A stretch of 39,164 bases of DNA from Bacillota bacterium (GTDB taxonomy: Bacteria; Bacillota; Bacilli; Bacillales_A; Planococcaceae), in NCBI GenBank assembly GCA_023405135.1, contig JAEXYZ010000010.1, forward strand, positions 1 to 39,164. The letters are read 5' to 3'. Shown here in pieces: positions 15,359 to 22,304 of this stretch (position 1 is its first letter; the number at the start of each line of letters is the position of its first letter). The notes under the pieces are model-generated. The model was not told the DNA's origin and ran no database searches. It worked only from the letters and a program-made list of their open reading frames with translations. A program made the translations under genes and the position numbers.

Positions 15359-16177
15359 TTAAAACCCAATATTTTTTAAACGCTTGTCCGTTGTCTCTTT
15401 AAAAATAATGGATTGAAGATTTTTCATCATACGACTGATGAGTTTTGGATCATACATATTAAGCAATTTACCGCTTGAAAGATTAGTAGTTATTATTGTG
15501 GCTTTATCTTGACGTGCATTAATTACAGCTCTCAATACTCTGCTCGTAAAATCAGATGCCTGTTTATCCGTATCAATATTTCCGGTTTCTGCCCCAAGAT
15601 CATCTAATACTAAGAAATCAACATCACTTAATAAGTCGATGAAATATTGCTCGGTAAATGGGCTTTCTTTTGCCTGAAAACTATTACGAATTTTTCTAAG
15701 CATTTCGTCAATATCAATAAATAAACATGATATATCTAAACCATTTAACTCTTTTAAGATGCTCATTGATAAATGAGATTTACCTACACCTGGTTTCCCA
15801 TAAAACCAAAGATTAAATATTTGTCCTTTTTTATATTTATCTAAGTAATTTAAAGCTAATTGCTTATTAGTGAGTTCTTCTTGAGTTTTCACAATGTAGC
15901 CCTTAAAACTGGCTTTTAATAAGGTTTTATCTTGAAGCAAACTTTTATTTTGAAGAATGTTTTGTTTTCGAAATTGTAATGAACTGTGTATTTCAGCATT
16001 TACTTTTTCCTCGAATTCACTATTCATCTTCTCGCATTCGCATCGTGGACAAACTTCTTTTTCATTAACGATCATTTTTGAAATCTCGTGAATTTCACAA
16101 ATATTAGAAGTCCAATTTAACGCCGAACTCACTTTCTGCAGTCCGTTGTTTTGAAGAGTGTCCTTTAAACTTTGCAT
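15359..16177 (-). CDS. Helicase loader, DnaI/DnaC-type AAA+ ATPase
   Basis: A 272-residue protein that should load the replicative helicase at the phage origin. An N-terminal cysteine/histidine cluster (C27, H30, C43, C46) looks like the zinc-binding region of Gram-positive DnaI. The AAA+ part has Walker A GKPGVGKS (127-134), Walker B LVLDDLGAE (about 189-197), a sensor-like ATIITTNLSSGKL segment, and an arginine-finger candidate in KLISRMMKNLQ. ATG 16177 follows GGAGG by 9 bases and lies 74 bases inside the end of the DnaD-like gene in another frame. The pair is the usual initiator-plus-loader module of temperate Gram-positive phages. Confidence 0.88.
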   Translation of the reverse strand: MQSLKDTLQNNGLQKVSSALNWTSNICEIHEISKMIVNEKEVCPRCECEKMNSEFEEKVNAEIHSSLQFRKQNILQNKSLLQDKTLLKASFKGYIVKTQEELTNKQLALNYLDKYKKGQIFNLWFYGKPGVGKSHLSMSILKELNGLDISCLFIDIDEMLRKIRNSFQAKESPFTEQYFIDLLSDVDFLVLDDLGAETGNIDTDKQASDFTSRVLRAVINARQDKATIITTNLSSGKLLNMYDPKLISRMMKNLQSIIFKETTDKRLKNIGF

Positions 16178-16949
16178 TCTGCTGAACCTCCTTCTTCACA
16201 TAATGTTCATAAGTGGTAATGCCCTTTTCAGTTTTCCAATTTCTTAAAATTCCCTCGATATACTTGAAATTTGCTTTTCCATTTTCATTAGCTATTTTTA
16301 TCGCTTCAATGAATAACTGTGGATCAGTATATATTTCGAGTAATTCATCAATCTTTCGGTGTTCAGCAAAAGTTGAAATTCTTATATTTTCATCAAAATA
16401 ATTCTTTATTTGGATAAATCGTTTATCTATTAAGGAAGAAGAAGACTGACTGATTGGTTTCCCTTCTCTTTTTTCTTTTTCTTTTTCTTTTTCTTTTTCT
16501 TTTTCTTTTTGTCCACTTATCGTTGACGTATCGTCATACGAATCGTATAAAGATTTAATTTCAGGTTTCTCGACGAACTCACCAACATACTGTATCAAAG
16601 AAGTATCTTTCACCTGAGATAACTCTTTTCTCACACAATCAAGTATCGGTTTTCCGCCTTTTTGTAAGTTGTATTTCGCCCAGTTCTTAATGGCTAATTC
16701 ACGTGTTTCATCGTTGTATCTAATGATATTGTGATGGTTAGCAAACCTTTGTAATAAAGCTCCTACGCTTTCTGGTGAATAACCTAGATCAAATGCCATT
16801 TGTTTTTTTGTTATGCTGTAAATACCTATTTGTGTCGTATACTCATTTGTCAGTAGATACAGATAAAAATATTTATCTTCTGCTGTCATTTCTTCTACTA
16901 CACGTGGATCATTCCAAAATGAGGTATAAACATGTCTGTATTTAGCCAT
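16104..16949 (-). CDS. DnaD-domain replication initiator
   Basis: A protein of about 281 residues. The N-terminal winged-helix part begins MAKYRHVYTSFWNDPRVVEE, a pattern common in phage replisome organisers. The C-terminal DnaD domain ends with FKYIEGILRNWKTEKGIT, the hallmark YIxxILxNW motif. Between them is a (KE)n linker encoded by six tandem copies of a hexanucleotide. DnaD-type proteins bind and remodel origin DNA and hand it to the helicase loader. ATG 16949 is chosen over an upstream start because TAGGAGG lies 7 bases before it. The origin may lie within or near this gene, but I see no clear iteron set. Confidence 0.86.
   Translation of the reverse strand: MAKYRHVYTSFWNDPRVVEEMTAEDKYFYLYLLTNEYTTQIGIYSITKKQMAFDLGYSPESVGALLQRFANHHNIIRYNDETRELAIKNWAKYNLQKGGKPILDCVRKELSQVKDTSLIQYVGEFVEKPEIKSLYDSYDDTSTISGQKEKEKEKEKEKEKREGKPISQSSSSLIDKRFIQIKNYFDENIRISTFAEHRKIDELLEIYTDPQLFIEAIKIANENGKANFKYIEGILRNWKTEKGITTYEHYVKKEVQQNAKFKGHSSKQRTAESEFGVKLDF
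16475..16510. repeat. Hexanucleotide microsatellite (CTTTTT)x6
   Basis: Six perfect tandem copies of CTTTTT on + (AAAAAG on -), with a seventh imperfect unit on the left. On the coding strand they encode alternating Lys-Glu in the linker of the DnaD-like protein. Change in unit number would lengthen or shorten the linker without changing frame. Confidence 0.9.
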
Positions 16950-16994
16950 GACGTGCCTCCTATCTCTCAAGCGTTTTTACAATGTGTTCACTAG

Positions 16995-18083
16995 TTAAGC
17001 TGCTTTTTCATTTATTTTTGATAGCCATTCAAGCCATTTTTCAAAAGCACTTACAAAAGGTGTAACATTGTAATCACAAGCCCATCCAGCAAAGCCAATG
17101 TAACCAGTTGAACTAAAAGTGATTGCCTCACGTCTGCTAAAGTAATAACCATCAACCTCAATAACTGCATATTGTAAGCCTGTACGTTTCAAAACTTTAA
17201 TATCTTTTTTGCGTGGAGCGGATAATTTTAATTCCAAATCACTACCAAAAATCTCAAATTCATTTGTTAGAAAGATTCTTAGCATTTGAATATGATCTTC
17301 GTTTAACTTTTCATAACTAAAGCCCAATTCTTTAAATCTTTCACGTAATTTAATTGCTCGGATTCTTTGAGGCATTTTTTTATTTTGGATACGTCTCTTG
17401 GGTAAGTTCCCTGTCGTTATATCAAAAAAACTGCTTGCACAAACATTACGATATTCATATTTATTAAGTACCACCCACCATATATTGTTGATGTTGTGAT
17501 ATACCGTGCCACGCATTAACCTGCCCTTATAGTCATAAAAATACTTAACCTGTCCATTTCGCAGCTGCTTACCATCTCTATCTATTCCGTTGTAACTTGG
17601 AAATTCATATTCTGGTAATTCTTTGCCTTCTTTGTAATGCCAAGAAGATTTGATTTTGTACATTACGTTATCGATTGCATATTTATAGTGATGTTCCCCG
17701 ATGTTTTCATATCCTTCTTGTTCAATCAAATGACAAATGTATCTTTTTGTTATTAAATATTCACATCGAATCAAATAAGGCATCATTTCGAATTTATCGA
17801 AATCATAAAATCCTCCGTGTGGGTTCTTTGTGTTTATTTCTTGATAGAATTTAAAAGTAAAACCTGCTGGATAAATTTCTGCTTTGAATAATAAGTCTCT
17901 CTTAGCTCCTTCCCAATGAGTGTCTGCTAAAATCGGGAATTGTTCCAAGATTCTTCTATCAGTCTGAATGACAAAGCCACGGTGTTTTAATAGCTCAAAA
18001 ATACGATTCAATAAATCTACTTTTCCACCAGGAACACTTATAGTTGTTTCTTTTGCTGATGATCTATAGGTTTTCTTTTCCAT
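16995..18083 (-). CDS. Large early phage protein of unknown function (362 aa)
   Basis: A protein of about 362 residues that I do not recognise. It starts MEKKTYRSSAKETTISVPGG; GGGGAG before ATG 18083 supports this start over a GTG/ATG six codons upstream. The protein is rich in tyrosine, phenylalanine and lysine. It has repeated aromatic beta-like segments (FYDYKGRLMRGTVYHNINN; YAVIEVDGYYFSRREAI) and a C-terminal helix (FVSAFEKWLEWLSKINEKAA). No signal peptide, membrane segment or nucleotide-binding loop is visible. It lies between the antirepressor and the DnaD-like gene, where many related phages carry recombination genes such as recT or yqaJ. Confidence 0.72.
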   Translation of the reverse strand: MEKKTYRSSAKETTISVPGGKVDLLNRIFELLKHRGFVIQTDRRILEQFPILADTHWEGAKRDLLFKAEIYPAGFTFKFYQEINTKNPHGGFYDFDKFEMMPYLIRCEYLITKRYICHLIEQEGYENIGEHHYKYAIDNVMYKIKSSWHYKEGKELPEYEFPSYNGIDRDGKQLRNGQVKYFYDYKGRLMRGTVYHNINNIWWVVLNKYEYRNVCASSFFDITTGNLPKRRIQNKKMPQRIRAIKLRERFKELGFSYEKLNEDHIQMLRIFLTNEFEIFGSDLELKLSAPRKKDIKVLKRTGLQYAVIEVDGYYFSRREAITFSSTGYIGFAGWACDYNVTPFVSAFEKWLEWLSKINEKAA

Positions 18084-18176
18084 GATATGCTCCCCTTTCA
18101 ATTCTGCGTAATTTTGTTGGGTTGTTGAAATCGCAATTTAAATGTTATAATTTAAGCAGTTTTTAATAGTTACTTG

Positions 18177-18202
18177 CCGTTAATCGTGCCAGCGATTAGC
18201 GG
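18177..18202. repeat. Hairpin between the antirepressor and the large unknown gene
   Basis: CCGTTAATCG (18177-18186) and CGATTAGCGG (18193-18202) form a 10-bp stem with one G-T pair and a 6-base loop. No T-run follows it on the - strand, so it is not a standard terminator. It lies in the only sizeable gap (18102-18208) of this part of the operon and may be an RNA processing or attenuation element. Confidence 0.5.
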
Positions 18203-18208
18203 TTGGAT

Positions 18209-18877
18209 TTAAGATACTTTTTTAGGTACCCAAGATTCGATGTATCGCAATACGGTTTGCAGGTCCTTTCGCTTAACATCTTTATAACTAGATACTGCAA
18301 AACGATCTTTTATTTCTCGGTGTAATTCCCTGAATAGTGCAGGTCTGATATTTGAATTTTGTTCAAGCTCATAAACTCTTGAAGCAATACGCTTTTGTAC
18401 AGCTCTTTGCTCGCCGTGTTCTAAAGTAATTTGAGTTTCAACTTTCTCTTTTAGTTGCCCCAACTCCATTTTCAACTCCTCCAAGCCCTCGGACGTTTCT
18501 AATGCCAGTTTTAATGAAGCTCTTAGTTGTTCCCTTTCGATTAATGGTTTCGGTTTAAACAGTTCCTGTTCCATTTCTTCAAATCTAGTTACATATTCAG
18601 CCGTGAATAAGATTCCTTTTTCTCCAGTTAGTTTATTCGCTACCATATCGCACCCTTTACGTGTAAGGAGGTAGCACGGTCTAACCTCCTTTTTTGCATC
18701 TACATATTCATGTGGAATGAAGAAATCTAACGAGCGCAATTTTGCGCCGGTTAAAATACTTATATAAAGCCGAATGGAACGTAATAATTCCTTATGTTCC
18801 TTGCCGGCCATTTTTGCTACTTCCCGACTATCAGTAACTAGTTGACCATTAATTGACATAACATTTAGTTGGTTCAT
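18209..18877 (-). CDS. Rha/ORF6C-type phage antirepressor-like regulator
   Basis: A 222-residue two-part protein. Residues 1-110 match the Rha domain: SINGQLVTDSREVAKMAGKE, then HKELLRSIRLYI, then a CYLLTRKGCDMVANKLTGEK segment. The C-terminal half has a coiled-coil stretch and an ORF6C-like domain (QKRIASRVYELEQNSNIRPA; FRELHREIKDRF; YIESWVP). Such proteins counteract repressors or modulate host growth in lambdoid and Gram-positive phages. It is in the early - strand operon downstream of the Cro-like gene, a normal place for an antirepressor. The start has a GGGAG ribosome site. Confidence 0.82.
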   Translation of the reverse strand: MNQLNVMSINGQLVTDSREVAKMAGKEHKELLRSIRLYISILTGAKLRSLDFFIPHEYVDAKKEVRPCYLLTRKGCDMVANKLTGEKGILFTAEYVTRFEEMEQELFKPKPLIEREQLRASLKLALETSEGLEELKMELGQLKEKVETQITLEHGEQRAVQKRIASRVYELEQNSNIRPALFRELHREIKDRFAVSSYKDVKRKDLQTVLRYIESWVPKKVS

Positions 18878-18941
18878 AAACTCCCTCCAAAATCTATTAA
18901 GTTATTTAAAGGTTAATAGACTAATAGACTTCCATAATCAA

Positions 18942-19049
18942 TTAAGCAGTCAATTGCCATCTCCGTGAATTCAAGGCTCTAGCTTGTTCTAATTTTGTGT
19001 GCCTTTGTTCATCTGACATTGCTAGCCATTGTTTACTAGTTGTTTTCAT
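18942..19049 (-). CDS. Very small early phage protein (35 aa)
   Basis: A 35-residue basic peptide (MKTTSKQWLAMSDEQRHTKL and 15 more residues ending RRWQLTA). A strong ribosome site, GGGAGGGAGAATAA, precedes ATG 19049, and the gene fits the gap between the excisionase-like and Rha-like genes. The size is small but the ribosome site makes translation likely. No function is known. Confidence 0.5.
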   Translation of the reverse strand: MKTTSKQWLAMSDEQRHTKLEQARALNSRRWQLTA

Positions 19050-19065
19050 TTATTCTCCCTCCCTT

Positions 19066-19269
19066 CTACTGTTCGCTTAATTTTTCAATGTATGGGTATT
19101 TTTCATGAAAAAACGAAATTGGAATTTTACCTCTTTCAATCCAATATCCTTTCTCTTTAAGTTCATCATTCATTGCTTGGATTCGTAATTGAGCAGTTCT
19201 TAAACTTCCACAACCTAGTAATTTTTTTACTTCTTGTGATGAGTAAAAATGTTTTAGCACATTGATCAA
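19066..19269 (-). CDS. Excisionase-like small DNA-binding protein
   Basis: A 67-residue protein with a MerR/Xis-type winged helix pattern (FYSSQEVKKLLGCGSLRTAQ, then LRIQAMNDELKEKGYW) and a basic C-terminal wing (IERGKIPISFFHEKYPYI). It may act as an excisionase for the integrase or as a small regulator. It begins 6 bases after the Cro-like gene. The assignment is by fold pattern and place only. Confidence 0.6.
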   Translation of the reverse strand: MINVLKHFYSSQEVKKLLGCGSLRTAQLRIQAMNDELKEKGYWIERGKIPISFFHEKYPYIEKLSEQ

Positions 19270-19274
19270 TCCTC

Positions 19275-19457
19275 CTAAATACTTAAAATTTTTCGAATAT
19301 GCTTAACATGTTCTTGTGCCTTCGGACCGTCTTTCCTTCCGTTGATAATATCCGATAAATACGCACTGGAAATTCCGACTAAGCCAGCAAGTTCTTTTTG
19401 GCTCATTTTTCGCTTAAATAGTTCGCTCCTAACTTGTGCCCCTAATTTTTCTGGCAT
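19275..19457 (-). CDS. Cro-like XRE-family regulator
   Basis: A 60-residue helix-turn-helix protein (QVRSELFKRKMSQKELAGLV, then GISSAYLSDIINGRKDGP). This is the standard XRE fold in minimal form, as in Cro proteins. AAGGAGGCTTATTG fixes ATG 19457 over an in-frame ATG nine codons upstream. It is the first gene of the leftward lytic operon, opposite the repressor, and should bind the same operators. Confidence 0.85.
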   Translation of the reverse strand: MPEKLGAQVRSELFKRKMSQKELAGLVGISSAYLSDIINGRKDGPKAQEHVKHIRKILSI

Positions 19458-19579
19458 CAATAAGCCTCCTTCCCTAAAAAACAATTACTAATAGATATAC
19501 CGTCATTGGCTCGGTATCACAGCACTTCGACCAGTTAATAATTTTTAAGCTAAAAAATTAGCTAATTTGTTCAAAAATA

Positions 19580-19608
19580 TTGACCTATATTAGCTTAAAT
19601 GCTATTAT
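19580..19608 (+). promoter_or_regulatory. Rightward promoter toward the repressor
   Basis: TTGACC (19580-19585), a 17-base spacer and TATTAT (19603-19608): five of six consensus bases in both boxes. Predicted start of transcription is near 19615, leaving a leader of about 215 bases to the repressor GTG. Operator O2 occupies the spacer, so the promoter should be repressor- or Cro-controlled. Confidence 0.6.
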
Positions 19609-19648
19609 CGAAACATAGCGAAATAAGACTTATAAAAAGCCTGTAAAC

Positions 19649-19677
19649 ATTACATTTTTCTCGTTCCCCAACGTCAA
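19649..19677 (-). promoter_or_regulatory. Leftward lytic promoter
   Basis: On the - strand TTGACG (19677-19672), a 17-base spacer and TGTAAT (19654-19649) give five of six consensus bases in both boxes. Transcription would start near 19642 and run into the Cro-like gene with a leader of about 185 bases. It lies to the right of the rightward promoter, so the two point at each other. Confidence 0.6.
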
Positions 19678-19829
19678 AATGTTTTTGAATAGGTCGTATT
19701 TTTTATACTCTTTTTTAGCTAATAATTTAGCTTATGAACACAGTATATTAGCTTAAAAGCTATTTGTCAACTAAATAATAGCTTAAAAGTTATTATAGTC
19801 TCTCGTAAGCTTTGGAAAGGTTGATAAAA

Positions 19830-20168
19830 GTGAGTTTGGTAAAGAGAATAAAAACTCTTTGTGATGAAAAAAAAGTAACTTTTGCAGAAGTAGAGAGGGA
19901 AATAGGAATTTCAAATGGTCAAATCCGTCGTTGGGATGCTTCTTCTCCTAAAACTGAAAATTTAGAAAAAGTAGCAGATTATTTTGATGTATCAATGGAT
20001 TACCTTACTGGGCGAACTAATCAAAGAAGATACATCGACGTATCCGAGAAGAAAGAAATAGAAACTATTGCAGCACACCACGACGGGGAAGATTGGACTG
20101 AAGAAGAATTAAATGAAATTAAACGTTTTAAAGAGTTTGTAAGAATGAAGCGAAACATGCAGGAGTGA
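19830..20168 (+). CDS. CI-like XRE repressor
   Basis: A 112-residue repressor. Residues 1-62 are an XRE helix-turn-helix (KKVTFAEVEREIGISNGQIR, then a DYFDVSMDYLTG ending typical of CI-type domains). The C-terminal 45 residues are charged and lack the S24 peptidase (LexA-type) fold, so it is not self-cleaving. The neighbouring ImmA-like gene could instead control its level, as in ICEBs1. The start is GTG 19830, nine bases after AAAGG; an in-frame TTG at 19812 lies before the ribosome site and is unlikely. Confidence 0.85.
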   Translation: MSLVKRIKTLCDEKKVTFAEVEREIGISNGQIRRWDASSPKTENLEKVADYFDVSMDYLTGRTNQRRYIDVSEKKEIETIAAHHDGEDWTEEELNEIKRFKEFVRMKRNMQE

Positions 20169-20172
20169 TTAC

Positions 20173-20670
20173 ATGACATATGAGCAACTTGTAAATGAAG
20201 TTTATCAAAACAAAGTAGAGATTCATGAGGTTTGCATGAGTTCGCGCCTGAAAGGTTTATATGCAGACAATATCATATGGATTAATAAGCTAATTCCAAC
20301 GAATACTGAAAAAACATGTATACTAGCAGAGGAACTGGGACATTATCACACAACTGTTGGTAATATCCTTAATCAGTCTAGTATTACAAATCGAAAACAA
20401 GAATTAAGAGCACGTTCATGGGCATATGAAAAACTTATTCCTCTAAATAAAATCGTACAAGCTCATAAGTGTAATATTTCAAATCGTTATGAATTAGCTG
20501 AGTTTCTTGGAGTAACAGAAGATTTTTTAGAAGATGCTCTTAATTGGTATAAAAGTAAATACGGATTATATGCAGAAATCGAAAATTATACTATTTACTT
20601 TGAACCTTTAGGGGTACTTGAATTATTTGATTGGATTGAAATTCCTGTACTAAATAAAGATGCTATTTAA
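20173..20670 (+). CDS. ImmA/IrrE-type metallopeptidase-like protein with altered motif
   Basis: A 165-residue protein. The region CILAEELGHYHTTVGNILN (about 49-67) is the ImmA/IrrE active-site segment, but the first His of HExxH is replaced by Glu (E53, E54, H57). The same replacement is seen in some phage members of the family. ImmA-type peptidases cut their partner repressor after DNA damage. The gene follows the repressor by four bases with the stop region GGAGTGATTAC serving as the ribosome site. Whether it is an active protease is unclear. Confidence 0.78.
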   Translation: MTYEQLVNEVYQNKVEIHEVCMSSRLKGLYADNIIWINKLIPTNTEKTCILAEELGHYHTTVGNILNQSSITNRKQELRARSWAYEKLIPLNKIVQAHKCNISNRYELAEFLGVTEDFLEDALNWYKSKYGLYAEIENYTIYFEPLGVLELFDWIEIPVLNKDAI

Positions 20671-20721
20671 AAATTTTGATTAGTTTATAGGATAAATAGT
20701 ATTTAAAGGAGAGATTATTCT

Positions 20722-20904
20722 TTGGAATATATTGATGTTGCAGAGAAATTAGAGAAAATAATTGCTATTTATTTCAACGGTAATAATTATATTTTAGACG
20801 GTGTTGAACTTTCTAGAGAAGATTCTAAGATATTAGCTTTTTCCTTGATACATGCATATCAAATAACTGAACGGATTATGAGTAAAAAATATAATGAGTC
20901 ATAA
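20722..20904 (+). CDS. Small unknown protein of the lysogeny operon (60 aa)
   Basis: A 60-residue acidic helical protein (EYIDVAEKLEKIIAIYFNGN; SREDSKILAFSLIHAYQITE). The start is TTG 20722 with AAAGGAGAG seven bases upstream. It lies between the ImmA-like gene and a 55-aa gene, all on + and likely expressed in the lysogen. Genes here are often lysogenic-conversion or superinfection-exclusion genes, but nothing in the sequence shows this. Confidence 0.58.
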   Translation: MEYIDVAEKLEKIIAIYFNGNNYILDGVELSREDSKILAFSLIHAYQITERIMSKKYNES

Positions 20905-20973
20905 TTAATTTGGCTGATAAATTTTTTTACAACAAAACAGAACATACATTCTCATTTAAGGAGGTGAGTAAAT

Positions 20974-21141
20974 ATGTTAGTCAATTTAGAAGAGTTTCGT
21001 AAAAGAAAAGTGAATTCAAATAAGGAATTTGTATTATTACCTGTCTATGAAAGAATTTTTTTAGAAGGAGATAAATTAATCGGACAATTTTTAAATGGTA
21101 AAACAACAATAATCCACGATTACTCGAAAGAACGCAAGTAA
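20974..21141 (+). CDS. Small unknown protein before the integrase (55 aa)
   Basis: A 55-residue protein (MLVNLEEFRKRKVNSNKEFV, then LLPVYERIFLEGDKLIGQFL and a basic tail). AAGGAGGTGAGTAAAT precedes ATG 20974. It ends 18 bases before the integrase ATG. No family is recognised; by position it may be a lysogen-expressed accessory gene. Confidence 0.55.
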   Translation: MLVNLEEFRKRKVNSNKEFVLLPVYERIFLEGDKLIGQFLNGKTTIIHDYSKERK

Positions 21142-21159
21142 TTATAAGGAGCATTAATT

Positions 21160-22215
21160 ATGGCAGTATATAAAGATAAGGAACGAAAAACTTATTATTT
21201 CAAAGTTCGTTATAAAGATATGTATGGTCGCAACAAACAAAAAATGCAAAGAGGGTTTAAAAGTAACCGTGATGCAAAAATGGCTGAGGCTGAATTCTTA
21301 GCCAGCATTAATAATATGTTTACCGATCAAGTTACACTTGATGAGGTATTCAAACACAATATTAAACACAAAACTTTAAAGGACAAAACAATTCGAAGAA
21401 GAACGAACGAATATAATTTGCACATAAAACCATTTTTTGGTCACTTAAAAGTTAAGGACTTAAATACAAATCATTTTTTAGAATTTAAATCATATTTAGA
21501 AGAACATTTTACATCCCTAAATAGCGCAAGAACTGTTTATAGCAATTTAAAAGTACTAATTAATCATGCTGTTAAATTTTTTGGATTACGTATAGATCCA
21601 AGTTTAGCCATTGAACCAATTAAACGAGTTAAACCCAAAATAGGAGTGATTAGAAAAGAAGAATTTGAATCACTTGTTGGACATGCTTCATTAGATCATT
21701 TGCATTATCGAGAGTTAACTAGGTTTATGTTTTACACTGGATTACGAGTAGGCGAAGCACTAGGCTTGTTGTGGAAGAATGTAGATTTAGAAAATAAACA
21801 GATATTTGTGGAATTTACACTTGATATTATAACTAGAGAATTGGGAGATCCAAAAACACCAGCAAGTAAAGCTTTTGTACCTTTACACGATTCTATGGTT
21901 GAACTTTTAATTGAAATAAAAAAAGAATCCGAAGAAAATATCTACGGATTCAAAGAAAATTATGCAAACTACTTCGTGTTTGGTGGGCCAACACCATACC
22001 ACTATAGTCATTATCATAAAAAATTTAAAGAAGCATTTCCAGAGTTACGTATACATGATATACGACACAGTTATGCAGCTCACTTAATTAATAATAAAAT
22101 CGATATTTATTTAGTTAAAGAATTAATGCGTCACGATGATATTAAACAAACTTCTAGTACGTACGGTCATTTATATACTGAACGAAAACATGAAGCTATG
22201 CATGTATTTGATTAA
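21160..22215 (+). CDS. int: Prophage tyrosine integrase
   Basis: A 351-residue site-specific recombinase. Residues 1-50 form an AP2-like/arm-binding domain (MAVYKDKERKTYYFKVRYKD). Residues about 57-150 are the SAM-like core-binding domain. The catalytic part has R196 (YTGLRVGEALGLLW), K232, H299-x-x-R302 (HDIRHSYAAHL), H325 (LMRHDD) and Y335 (TSSTYGHLY). The full three-domain form, the position at the prophage edge and the orientation toward sufB identify it as the prophage integrase. ATAAGGAGCATTAATT precedes the ATG. Confidence 0.93.
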   Translation: MAVYKDKERKTYYFKVRYKDMYGRNKQKMQRGFKSNRDAKMAEAEFLASINNMFTDQVTLDEVFKHNIKHKTLKDKTIRRRTNEYNLHIKPFFGHLKVKDLNTNHFLEFKSYLEEHFTSLNSARTVYSNLKVLINHAVKFFGLRIDPSLAIEPIKRVKPKIGVIRKEEFESLVGHASLDHLHYRELTRFMFYTGLRVGEALGLLWKNVDLENKQIFVEFTLDIITRELGDPKTPASKAFVPLHDSMVELLIEIKKESEENIYGFKENYANYFVFGGPTPYHYSHYHKKFKEAFPELRIHDIRHSYAAHLINNKIDIYLVKELMRHDDIKQTSSTYGHLYTERKHEAMHVFD

Positions 22216-22222
22216 TTCAATA

Positions 22223-22304
22223 TGGTATCACAGTCATTTTGGTATCAAAACGGTATCACGACCAACGATGTAAGTCGTGAAATACCGTTATATCAACCAT
22301 AAAC
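22223..22304. other. Right prophage/host junction region (attR side)
   Basis: The 89 bases between the integrase stop and the sufB stop must contain, or lie next to, the right attachment site. They hold three GGTATCA repeats (at 22224, 22241, 22252) and a 13-bp interrupted stem: ACGGTATCACGAC (22250-22262) with GTCGTG (22274-22279) and ATACCGT (22282-22288). The repeats may be integrase arm sites. On the - strand the stem is followed by TTTTG, so it could also end the suf transcript. The crossover core cannot be placed without the left junction. Confidence 0.5.

Larger units (their letters stand above)
19546..19792. promoter_or_regulatory. Operator array of the lysogeny switch (five related sites)
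   Basis: Five sites built from the half-site TAGCTTA occur in the 344-base region with no gene. Sites O2, O4 and O5 follow TAGCTTAAAAGCTA: 19591-19604, 19749-19762 (exact), 19779-19792. O1 (19546-19565) and O3 (19715-19734) are wider pairs of AGCTAA/TTAGCT halves. The repressor and Cro-like proteins are the expected binders. O2 lies in the spacer of the + promoter, O5 touches the region just before the repressor gene, and O1 lies in the leader of the lytic transcript. The rest of 19485-19829 holds the two promoters and a short ATACCG/CGGTAT dyad (19497-19517). Confidence 0.75.

Noticed and set aside
19764..19796. Alternative repressor promoter TTGTCA / TATTAT
   Set aside because: The spacer is 21 bases, too long for a normal promoter; kept only as a possible minor start.
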